DNA from: Bacteroidota bacterium
GTDB lineage: Bacteria > Bacteroidota > Bacteroidia > Bacteroidales > GCA-2748055
DNA length: 7,237 nucleotides
Direction of reading: 5' to 3'
NCBI GenBank assembly: GCA_024244665.1
Contig: JAAEOI010000263.1
Location: 1 to 7,237, forward strand
Shown: positions 1 to 6,618 of the stretch, one piece after another
Position numbering within the stretch: position 1 is the stretch's first letter
Layout of the letters: every line of letters starts with the position of its first letter
Program-made: the position numbers and the translations under genes
The notes under the pieces: model-generated
The model's input: the letters and a program-made list of their open reading frames with translations, nothing else
The model's database searches: none
Told to the model about the DNA's origin: nothing

Positions 1-236
1 CCTGCCAGCTTATCGATACAAGGGGTTTCATAAAAGGAACTGCCATTTGCCCCAATATCCATCCATCCCATGTCATCGACCAGGATAAAAACAAAATTGG
101 GATTTTCATCATATTGTCCCACAAGACAAGCTGAAAAAGTCAATACACACATCAACGCGATCATTGACCGGCGGTAGTTACTCTGGAATGAATTCAGTGG
201 CCAAAGAAAGATAGCATATATGTAGCTATCCTTCAT
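1..236 (-). CDS. Sulfatase (S1 / arylsulfatase type), N-terminal part only
   Basis: This is the first 78 codons of a secreted sulfatase; the rest lies beyond the left edge. The match rests on residues 47-78: NFVFILVDDMGW, then IGANGSSFYETP and IDKLA, which closely follow the usual S1 sulfatase opening. The Asp pair at 54-55 is the conserved pair that binds the active-site calcium in this family. The nucleophile motif (C/S-x-P-x-R), which becomes formylglycine, is not in view, so activity and class cannot be judged. The start is uncertain. ATG at 236 overlaps the end of the ROK gene by 11 bases and gives a long n-region with an Arg pair before the hydrophobic segment. ATG at 164 (residue 25) gives a shorter leader with no positive charge. 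The segment ending TFSAC at 37 could be a loose lipobox, or signal peptidase I may cut near Q41. It is probably cotranscribed with the ROK gene, and would desulfate a glycan in the periplasm or at the cell surface. Confidence 0.9.
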   Translation of the reverse strand, partial: MKDSYIYAIFLWPLNSFQSNYRRSMIALMCVLTFSACLVGQYDENPNFVFILVDDMGWMDIGANGSSFYETPCIDKLA

Positions 237-1479
237 CCGGAACGTCTATACGGGAAGAGTCTATTCTGAAATTCAAGACTTGATTTAATACCAGTCCAAC
301 AGCTCCAATTATAGCCGCTTTCCCGGGGAAAGTAACAGGTTCAATCACACATATGGTGGACCTCTTATCTAAAATATTCTCATTTACAACCCGAACAAGG
401 TTATCCCAGAAAACAGGGCCGTTCAGGGATAATCCGCCGCCAACAAAGATGGCTTCCGGATTTAATACATTAATCAATCCGGCAATTGCTGAGCCAAGGT
501 GATCCATGCCCTCATTGAAAATTTCCTGAGCCAGGAGATCTCCCTGTTCATATGCCTTTGCAACCATCTCGGCACTTATCCGATCCATCTCCCCCCCGGA
601 AAGATCCGAAAGTATACTTTTTTGTCCCTCCTCCAATTTTATCATTGCACGCCTTGCGATCGCGACACCTGAAGAATAAGCACTTAAACAATTGGTTTTT
701 CCACAGGAACAGGTTATCATGTTATCGCCAAATACCGGCACATGACCGAATTCACCAGCCATGCCATCAGTACCATAGAATAATTTCTTATTGAAAATAA
801 TACCTGCTCCAATGCCATATCCAGCATTGATGGTCACAAAATTGTGATAATTACGCCCCTTACCAAACTGCAATTCACCCAGAGCCATCAACCTGCTCAC
901 ATTATCATAAAAAACAGGCAGAGCAATCTCCTTCTGAAGGATCTCTTTTAACTTAAGATCATTCCATTCAAAAGCAGGTGAATACTCAACCGTTTCGGTT
1001 GAAGTATTTATCAATCCAGCCACTGCCAGACCTACGCCCAGAATCCTCGATGGATCAATAAGACTGGTATTCTGAAGGGAATGAACAACCTCAACAACCC
1101 TCGACAGTACATGTTCATATCCTTCATCAGCTTCCGTAACAATTTCTACCTCTTTAATTGACTCCAAATTCAAATCAGACAGCACCCCTCTTATGGAAGT
1201 TGTACCCAGATCGATCCCAATAATATATTTATCATGGCCCTTAAAATAGAGTGGTTTGCGCGGTCTTCCTTTGGGAAGGGATATGTTTCCTCTCTCTTCC
1301 ACAAGGTCATCATCATTCATTAGAGAATCCACAACCCTGGTCACAGTAGCAGTACTCAATCCTGTCAGTCTGGCAATTTCAAGCCTGGAGATTTCACTGT
1401 TTTCTCTGATGGTAATCAAAATCCTCTTTTTTGTTTTGCGAGCAAGAAATTCAGCAGTTTTTGGTGCATTTGCCTTCAT
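226..1479 (-). CDS. ROK-family transcriptional regulator (NagC/Mlc/XylR type)
   Basis: A 417-residue protein, normal length for ROK repressors. Residues about 17-75 form a winged helix-turn-helix (SRLEIARLTGLSTATVTRVV is the helix-turn-helix; the GRPRKP stretch is the wing end). The sugar-kinase-like fold follows: phosphate-1 loop IIGIDLGTTSIRG at 86-98, phosphate-2 region INAGYGIGAG at 218-227, EFGH at 243-246, a zinc site with His246, Cys257, Cys259 and Cys264, and the adenosine-side motif around VGGG at 346-349. Two kinase residues are missing. The usual N-D catalytic pair reads N193-V194, and the Glu after the last zinc Cys is Ser266. This fits a sugar-binding regulator without kinase activity. 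The family binds a sugar or sugar phosphate and leaves its operator; here the likely targets are its own operon with the sulfatase and the divergent susCD-like operon. The ligand is unknown. The start at 1479 puts the helix-turn-helix at the usual distance from the N terminus. Confidence 0.93.
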   Translation of the reverse strand: MKANAPKTAEFLARKTKKRILITIRENSEISRLEIARLTGLSTATVTRVVDSLMNDDDLVEERGNISLPKGRPRKPLYFKGHDKYIIGIDLGTTSIRGVLSDLNLESIKEVEIVTEADEGYEHVLSRVVEVVHSLQNTSLIDPSRILGVGLAVAGLINTSTETVEYSPAFEWNDLKLKEILQKEIALPVFYDNVSRLMALGELQFGKGRNYHNFVTINAGYGIGAGIIFNKKLFYGTDGMAGEFGHVPVFGDNMITCSCGKTNCLSAYSSGVAIARRAMIKLEEGQKSILSDLSGGEMDRISAEMVAKAYEQGDLLAQEIFNEGMDHLGSAIAGLINVLNPEAIFVGGGLSLNGPVFWDNLVRVVNENILDKRSTICVIEPVTFPGKAAIIGAVGLVLNQVLNFRIDSSRIDVPDEG

Positions 1480-1509
1480 GAGCCGTTCTTATGGTTATAA
1501 ACAGATGTT

Positions 1510-1545
1510 TTGATTAAATATCAGATAACGAATTGTGGTAATCAA
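1510..1545. repeat. Inverted repeat TTGATTA/TAATCAA next to the ROK start
   Basis: TTGATTA (1510-1516) and TAATCAA (1539-1545) are exact inverted copies separated by 22 bases. The repeat ends about 31 bases upstream of the ROK start codon, where an autoregulatory operator would be expected. Arms of 7 bases in AT-rich DNA can arise by chance, so the regulatory role is only a suggestion. Confidence 0.3.
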
Positions 1546-1587
1546 TTTTTAAATATAGGAAGAATTATAGTGAAATTTACGAGTTTT

Positions 1588-1604
1588 GAAGAATAATATT
1601 CGTC
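1588..1604. promoter_or_regulatory. Imperfect 17-base dyad, candidate operator
   Basis: GAAGAATAATATTCGTC is symmetric about A1596: seven of eight pairs match, and the inner 11 bases (1591-1601) form a perfect odd-centred palindrome. It lies about 110 bases upstream of the ROK start, in the divergent control region. ROK repressors bind AT-rich dyads of about this size, so it may be a ROK operator. This is inferred from position and symmetry only. Confidence 0.35.
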
Positions 1605-1715
1605 GTGAAATAAAATACTTTCCTGCCTCAGAGGTATCCGATATTACCCGGATCTGAATTGAATGCAGAACACAGAAATATCCTTTTTCGCCATGCTGCC
1701 AAGCTCTTACTTAAG

Positions 1716-1723
1716 CCCCCCCC
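1716..1723. repeat. C8 homopolymer tract upstream of the susC-like gene
   Basis: Eight consecutive C bases stand out in otherwise AT-rich DNA, 149 bases ahead of the susC-like start codon. It is immediately followed by the weak promoter-like AATGTTTG. Homopolymer runs of this length can change length by slippage and are also common sites of sequencing error. Confidence 0.6.
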
Positions 1724-1764
1724 GTAAAAATGTTTGCTGATCCACGGCCGACAATAGATAAAAT

Positions 1765-1777
1765 AGTATATAATACT
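1765..1777. promoter_or_regulatory. 13-base dyad resembling the one at 1588-1604
   Basis: AGTATATAATACT has five matched pairs on each side of a 3-base centre at T1771. Aligned on its centre with bases 1590-1602 of the other dyad, 9 of 13 bases agree. It lies about 95 bases upstream of the susC-like start and contains a TATAAT string, so it could be a second operator, a promoter element, or chance in AT-rich sequence. Confidence 0.25.
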
Positions 1778-1783
1778 GGTAAC

Positions 1784-1806
1784 ATTATGCTCAAAAGAAG
1801 CATGAT
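1784..1806 (+). other. Hairpin in the susC-like leader, followed by T-rich DNA
   Basis: ATTATGCT (1784-1791) pairs with AGCATGAT (1799-1806) through eight pairs, one of them G-U, around the 7-base loop CAAAAGA. It is followed by TGTTTTATTA. If transcription starts upstream, this would fold in the 5' untranslated leader, 66 bases before the start codon. The stem is AT-rich and the T run is interrupted, so it would be a weak terminator at best; it may instead be a leader structure or a binding site. Confidence 0.35.
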
Positions 1807-1872
1807 TGTTTTATTACTTTACGGGCCTTTATGGCGAACTGACTCAATAAGTATAAACTAAATGAATGAACT

Positions 1873-4800
1873 ATGAAAAGGCTTTTTAATTTAATGTTCC
1901 TCCTTCTGGCAATGTCTCCCGCAATATTCGGGCAGGCCAGAAACCTGACCGGGAAGGTTACCTCAAGTGAGGATGGGACAGCAATACCCGGAGCAACGGT
2001 TGTCCTTAAGGGAACAACTACCGGCGTAATTACAGATGCTGGTGGAACATTTACAATTCCTGTCACTACTTCAACAGGAGTATTGGCAATCTCGTTTATC
2101 GGGATGACAACGGTTGAATTAGAAATTACCAGCTCCAACAGATATGATGTGGTTTTGGAAACATCCGCTATCGGACTCGAAGATGTTGTGGTGACAGCAC
2201 TGGGTATAACAAGGGATAAAAAGACCCTTGGATATGCGGTTCAGGACCTGGACGGGAGTGACCTGACCAAGGCAAATGATGCCAACATTGTAAACTCTCT
2301 CTCCGGAAAGATTGCAGGGGTACAGGTAACCAGTGGAGGTAGTACCGTAGGTGCTTCGTCCAGAATAGTGATCAGGGGTAACGCCTCTTTTTCAGGAAAC
2401 CAACCGCTGTTCGTAATAGATGGTACACCCATCGACAATACCACTACCGACCTTGCAGGTGCTGGTGGGATTGACTGGGGGAACACTGCTTCCGATATCG
2501 ATCCCAACAATATCGAGTCGATGACCGTTCTTAAAGGAGCCAATGCCTCTGCTCTTTATGGAAGCCGGGCCATGAACGGGGTGATCATCATCACCACGAA
2601 GAAAGGCAATGAAGACGGGAGAAAACTTGGTGTTGATATCAACTCATCATTCCTCTGGGATAAAGCTGCCTATTTCCCTGCTCTGCAAAATGAATACGGC
2701 GGAGGATGGGATGGCAGTGAGTTCATCCATAACAGGTACAATGCAGATAATGGAACATCCCTCTCCTACAACGATTATGCCGACCAGTTCTCCTACAAAT
2801 ATGTGGATGGTGCAGGCGGTGGAGTAAACGACAGCTGGCCCATCAACTGGGGTCCCCGTATGGATGCCGGTCTGAATCTTGACCAGTGGTCGACCGGACC
2901 TAACAGTCCATGGGTATCCCGTCCTGATAATGTTAAAGAGTGGTTTAACACCGGTTTAACCATGAATAACAGTGTGGCTTTTACCTCCAACGGGGAGAAA
3001 GCATCCGGAAGAGTTGCCTATTCAAATCTGAACACAACAGGTATTATAGACTATACCGATCAGAAACAGAACACGATCACAACCAGCTTAACTCTTACAC
3101 CAACTTCAAAGCTGACAGCTACGGCAAATCTTACCTATCTCCGCAAAGAGAGTAACAACATGCCTAACAATGGCTATAGCTGGGCCGACACCTTTGGTTG
3201 GTTACAGAGGGATTATCCGACTCAATATGTCAAAGATCTCTATTATGAAAAGGGAAATGTAGACTATATTTTCAATGCAGACAATCCATTCTATAACTTA
3301 AGAAACCTCTCCTCTTTTTTCAGGGACAGGGTATATGGAAATGTCAACGTAAACTATGAAATTACCGACTGGCTGTCGGCAACGGGCCGGGCAGGGATCG
3401 ATTTCTATAACGAGTACAGGAAAAATATCACTCAATCGGGTACATGGAACAATACCCGGAGAGGACGGGGTGGTCAGTTCGATGAGACACAGTATTATAA
3501 CAAGGAGGTCAACGCCGACTTCATGCTGAATTTTGACAAGACCTTCGGTGATGTACGGGTAGACGGTCTCGTGGGAGCAAACTACAGGAACGACATGTAC
3601 AAAAGTATGTATATGAGGGCACCGGACCTGACTGTTCCGGATCTCTATACCATATCCAACGTAAACGGGAATCCTTCTGTTTCGAACTATACAAGCGAGT
3701 ATGAAACCAACTCTCTCTATTTCGCTGCCAATGGTTCTTACAAGAATTTTCTCTTCCTGGGTGTAACCGGACGAAACGACTGGAGTTCAACCCTGCCTTC
3801 CGAGGAGAGAGCCTATTTCTACCCTTCAGTGAGTCTGGGCCTCAGCGTCACCGATGCCTTTGCCATTGAATCCAATGTCCTGTCCTATGCAAAAATCAGA
3901 GGTAGCTGGGCCAAAGTGGGTGGAGACACAAGCCCCTACAGGCTCCAGAGAACATATTCTGCCAGCACTTATAACTCCATCTCCATGTTTAGTCCAACCA
4001 GCACCATGCCTCCTGTGGGTCTGATGCCGGAACAGACTACATCTTTTGAGATTGGTGCCGACATGAGGCTCTGGAATGACCGTATTGGTTTGGATGTTAC
4101 CTATTACAACCAGACAACCGAAAACCAGATTCTTTCTGTGGCCACCTCCAGTACAACAGGTTACAGAGCAATGCTCATGAATGCCGGTGAGATCAGTAAC
4201 AGCGGTGTTGAATTGATGGTGAATGCAAAGGTCATTCAAAACTCGTCAGGATTATCCTGGGATCTGACTGTCAACTGGGCAAAGAACAAGAGTATGGTCA
4301 ATACCCTTTTTGGCGAACTTGAATCATATGTGATTTCAAGCGGATTCGGTGGCGCTAAAACACTGGGTATCCCCGGTCAGGAGTGGGGTGTCTTGTGGGG
4401 ACTTCCATTTGTTAAAAATGATGCTGGAAAAACTGTAGTTGATGAAAGGGGAATTCCAAAGACCACCAGTGATGGTGAAAATCTCGGAACCGTCACACCC
4501 GACTGGACAGGAGGTATTAACAATTCATTCAGGTACAAAAATCTGAACCTGAGCTTCCTTCTTGATGCCCGTATGGGAGGCGATATGTTTAGTACTACAG
4601 CATGGCACTCCTATCCGACAGGATCCTATGAAGTAACCGTGAAGGACAATGTCAGAGAGAACGGTATGATCGTTGATGCTGTATTTGAAGATGGCTCACC
4701 CAATGATGTACGGGTTTCAGCTCAGGACTACTATGGCGGAGGGTGGATGTGGAATAACCATGAATATTCCATCCTGGACGGATCGTATATTAAACTGCGT

Positions 4801-5031
4801 GAGTTGACACTGGGGTATAATTTCGATGTTTCCGGCATCAGCTGGCTCCATAGACTCAATCTCTCTTTTGTTGGAAGGAACCTTGCTATACTGTATCAGC
4901 ACCAGACGACCAAAGACCTTGGGATCGATCCTGAAGTCGGTCTTGGTGGAACTGAACGCGGAGTCGGTTATGAAAACTTCCAGATTCCCACGACCAGAAG
5001 CTATGGATTTAAATTGAATATCAGCTTCTAA
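1873..5031 (+). CDS. SusC/RagA-like TonB-dependent outer-membrane transporter
   Basis: A 1052-residue outer-membrane importer of ordinary SusC length. Order of parts: a signal peptide (MKRLFNLMFLLLAMSPAIFG, Gln21 likely first mature residue); a carboxypeptidase-regulatory-like beta-sandwich domain at about 23-98 (LTGKVTSSEDGTAIPGATV); a TonB-box-like segment, EDVVVTALG, at 103-111; a plug domain at about 113-245 with SLSGKIAGVQV, RIVIRG, PLFVIDGTPID, IESMTVLKGANASALYGS and GVIIITTKKG; then a beta-barrel to a C-terminal Phe (KLNISF). There is no N-terminal STN signalling domain, so it is not expected to signal to an anti-sigma factor, which agrees with the nearby ROK regulator as the likely control. 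It would use TonB-ExbBD energy to bring oligomers into the periplasm, with the SusD-like partner 27 bases downstream as the lid. The substrate cannot be read from the sequence. The start is the first ATG in front of a typical signal peptide. Confidence 0.97.
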   Translation: MKRLFNLMFLLLAMSPAIFGQARNLTGKVTSSEDGTAIPGATVVLKGTTTGVITDAGGTFTIPVTTSTGVLAISFIGMTTVELEITSSNRYDVVLETSAIGLEDVVVTALGITRDKKTLGYAVQDLDGSDLTKANDANIVNSLSGKIAGVQVTSGGSTVGASSRIVIRGNASFSGNQPLFVIDGTPIDNTTTDLAGAGGIDWGNTASDIDPNNIESMTVLKGANASALYGSRAMNGVIIITTKKGNEDGRKLGVDINSSFLWDKAAYFPALQNEYGGGWDGSEFIHNRYNADNGTSLSYNDYADQFSYKYVDGAGGGVNDSWPINWGPRMDAGLNLDQWSTGPNSPWVSRPDNVKEWFNTGLTMNNSVAFTSNGEKASGRVAYSNLNTTGIIDYTDQKQNTITTSLTLTPTSKLTATANLTYLRKESNNMPNNGYSWADTFGWLQRDYPTQYVKDLYYEKGNVDYIFNADNPFYNLRNLSSFFRDRVYGNVNVNYEITDWLSATGRAGIDFYNEYRKNITQSGTWNNTRRGRGGQFDETQYYNKEVNADFMLNFDKTFGDVRVDGLVGANYRNDMYKSMYMRAPDLTVPDLYTISNVNGNPSVSNYTSEYETNSLYFAANGSYKNFLFLGVTGRNDWSSTLPSEERAYFYPSVSLGLSVTDAFAIESNVLSYAKIRGSWAKVGGDTSPYRLQRTYSASTYNSISMFSPTSTMPPVGLMPEQTTSFEIGADMRLWNDRIGLDVTYYNQTTENQILSVATSSTTGYRAMLMNAGEISNSGVELMVNAKVIQNSSGLSWDLTVNWAKNKSMVNTLFGELESYVISSGFGGAKTLGIPGQEWGVLWGLPFVKNDAGKTVVDERGIPKTTSDGENLGTVTPDWTGGINNSFRYKNLNLSFLLDARMGGDMFSTTAWHSYPTGSYEVTVKDNVRENGMIVDAVFEDGSPNDVRVSAQDYYGGGWMWNNHEYSILDGSYIKLRELTLGYNFDVSGISWLHRLNLSFVGRNLAILYQHQTTKDLGIDPEVGLGGTERGVGYENFQIPTTRSYGFKLNISF

Positions 5032-5058
5032 TCTTTGATATATACAGATTTAAAAAAT

Positions 5059-6534
5059 ATGAAGATGAAAAAGAATATAAAAGTAAAAGCGCTGCTATTT
5101 GCCGGGGTGATCGCGCTGCTTAGCGCCTGCACAGCTGATTTTGACGAGATGAACACCAGCCCGAACTCAGCAACTCTTGTACCGGCCACCAATGTACTTG
5201 GGAAGTCGATGACTAACTCAATGTATACCCTCTTTGGAACAAGATTGAATTGCTACTACACAGGAGCATATTCGGGTTTTATAGGTGCCCCCGATTATGA
5301 ATACAGGGTCGACATCAACAACAGCATGTGGAAAAGCATGTACACTGCTATGACCTATGCAGCAGATGCAATGAGACTTGCAATAAATGAAGAGAATGAC
5401 AACCTCTATGCAGCTGCATTGACATTCAAGGCATACAATGCTCAGAAAACCACCGATATGTGGGGAGACATCCCCTATACCGAAGCTTTTCAGCTGGAAG
5501 ATGGGATTCTCTATCCTGCCTATGATCCGCAGGAATTGGTTTACAACACCATTCTTGATGAGCTGGAAACTGCTGCAAACCTGTTTGACGAAGCCGGCAG
5601 TTCCATAGGGGAAGGTGATTTTCTTTTAAACGGAGATGTGGATCTTTGGAAGAAGTTCTGCAACTCGCTGCGCCTGAGGGCAGCAATCCGGATGTCCTCG
5701 GCTGATGAAGCCACAGCCACAGCCACCATTACCGCTATTCTGGCTAACCCTACTAAGTATCCCATCATGACCAGCAATGATGACAATGCATATTTCTGGT
5801 TCCCCGGGATTGCTCCCGATGAGGAGATCTGGTATGAATCCATGGGTACCATTGGTGATGATGATAAGAAATCAGGATGGAGAATGCAGCAACCGATCAT
5901 CGATGCCCTTATGGACAACAATGATCCCCGTCTGCCTGTTTATGCCGACGAAAACGCCTATGGCACTTACAGTGGCCACCGCTTTAGCGCCGATGACAGG
6001 TCCGATACCATGAACAACAATTTCAACAGGTCGCATATTGGTGACTGGTTCATGAACGACCCGCAGGGATTTGTACCCTTTATGAACTGTGCTGAGGTCT
6101 ATTTCTGCCTTGCTGAAGCCTACGAACGCGGAATGGCAACAGGTGATGCTCAGGCAGCTTATGAAACAGGTATCACCATCTCCTGTGAAGAGAGCGGCCA
6201 GGTTGATCCGGCTGACATCACAGCCTTCCTGGCAGAAACTGAAGTTGCCTGGGATGGAGGAACCACCAGCAACCTTGATAAGATTGCACTTCAAAAATGG
6301 GTCTGCCTCTTTAAGCAGAGCATTGAGGCGTGGTCAGAAGCCAGGCGGACTGATATTCCTTTGATGACAGGTGTTGCGGCAGATTATGCAGGATCGCATA
6401 ACAGGCCTCCATTCAGGATGGCTTACGCCGATGAGGAAAAAGGATTGAACACCAGCTTTCCAACGAACGTTGAAGAAATAGATATCTTCTATGGTACTCA
6501 GGTTTGGTGGGATACACGTACTGATGTACACTAA
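5059..6534 (+). CDS. SusD/RagB-like surface nutrient-binding lipoprotein
   Basis: A 491-residue lipoprotein that would sit on the extracellular face of the SusC-like barrel and capture substrate. The leader MKMKKNIKVKALLFAG continues to a lipobox LLSAC with the lipidated Cys at 24. Acidic residues after the Cys (TADFDEM) fit the Bacteroidota surface-export signal. The FDEMNTSPN opening, the TTDMWGDIPYTEAF helix segment and the ending with ...GTQVWWDT are typical of the SusD-like_2 branch rather than classic SusD; this branch assignment is from memory of family sequence. The frame stays open back to a TTG at 5035, but ATG at 5059 gives a proper lipoprotein signal; ATG at 5065 is also possible. 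It forms an operon with the susC-like gene (27-base gap), and a strong terminator follows it. No truncation or frameshift is seen. Confidence 0.95.
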   Translation: MKMKKNIKVKALLFAGVIALLSACTADFDEMNTSPNSATLVPATNVLGKSMTNSMYTLFGTRLNCYYTGAYSGFIGAPDYEYRVDINNSMWKSMYTAMTYAADAMRLAINEENDNLYAAALTFKAYNAQKTTDMWGDIPYTEAFQLEDGILYPAYDPQELVYNTILDELETAANLFDEAGSSIGEGDFLLNGDVDLWKKFCNSLRLRAAIRMSSADEATATATITAILANPTKYPIMTSNDDNAYFWFPGIAPDEEIWYESMGTIGDDDKKSGWRMQQPIIDALMDNNDPRLPVYADENAYGTYSGHRFSADDRSDTMNNNFNRSHIGDWFMNDPQGFVPFMNCAEVYFCLAEAYERGMATGDAQAAYETGITISCEESGQVDPADITAFLAETEVAWDGGTTSNLDKIALQKWVCLFKQSIEAWSEARRTDIPLMTGVAADYAGSHNRPPFRMAYADEEKGLNTSFPTNVEEIDIFYGTQVWWDTRTDVH

Positions 6535-6566
6535 AGCACTGATTGGTTTATAGATTAGCATTGAAC

Positions 6567-6604
6567 GAGAAGGGAGAGGGCTTAAAGCCTCTCCCTTCTT
6601 TTTT
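6567..6604 (+). terminator. Intrinsic terminator after the susD-like gene
   Basis: AGAAGGGAGAGG (6568-6579) pairs perfectly with CCTCTCCCTTCT (6588-6599) to give a 12-base-pair GC-containing stem with an 8-base loop, GCTTAAAG. Six T bases (6599-6604) follow at and after the end of the stem. It begins 33 bases after the susD-like stop codon and ends 14 bases before the peptidase start. It should end, or partly reduce, transcripts from the susCD-like operon. Confidence 0.9.
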
Positions 6605-6618
6605 CTAAACGAATTAAT

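Larger units (their letters stand above)
1480..1872. promoter_or_regulatory. Divergent intergenic region between the ROK gene and the susC-like gene
   Basis: This 393-base AT-rich stretch has no convincing gene and must carry the promoters of both divergent units. I found no full match to the Bacteroidota -7 element TAnnTTTG with a -33 TTTG. The nearest are TATATTTA on the minus strand (1557-1550), a possible ROK promoter, and AATGTTTG on the plus strand (1729-1736), a possible susC promoter; each differs from the consensus at one fixed base and neither has a good -33 partner. A TATAAT string lies at 1769-1774. The region also holds several inverted repeats and a C8 run, listed separately. 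No promoter is assigned with confidence. Confidence 0.6.

Noticed and set aside
591..597. Seven-C run inside the ROK gene as a slippage or frameshift site
   Set aside because: The reading frame is intact through it and conserved ROK motifs continue on both sides, so there is no sign of a frameshift or phase variation.
1256..1513. Plus-strand open frame of 85 codons over the ROK start
   Set aside because: It is antisense to the helix-turn-helix region of a well-supported ROK gene and resembles no family; a shadow frame.
1636..1653. Inverted repeat ATCCG/CGGAT with an 8-base spacer
   Set aside because: Arms of only five bases, no extension and no following T run; too weak to call a terminator or operator.
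1480..1872. Possible small RNA gene, tRNA or degenerate gene in the intergenic region
   Set aside because: No tRNA-like cloverleaf, no long compensating stem and no coding remnant could be recognised by eye.
1791..2138. Minus-strand open frame of 115 codons across the susC-like leader and signal peptide
   Set aside because: It mostly runs antisense to the conserved N-terminal domain of the susC-like gene, with a low-complexity Val/Pro-rich product typical of a shadow frame.
3826..4239. Minus-strand open frame of 137 codons inside the susC-like gene
   Set aside because: His- and Cys-rich product with no recognisable domain, fully inside the barrel-coding part of a strong gene.
5035..5058. 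TTG start giving the susD-like protein eight extra residues
   Set aside because: The extension would place polar and acidic residues before the basic n-region; ATG at 5059 gives an ordinary lipoprotein signal.
5872..6294. Minus-strand open frame of 140 codons inside the susD-like gene
   Set aside because: Fully antisense to conserved SusD-like coding sequence with no recognisable family features.
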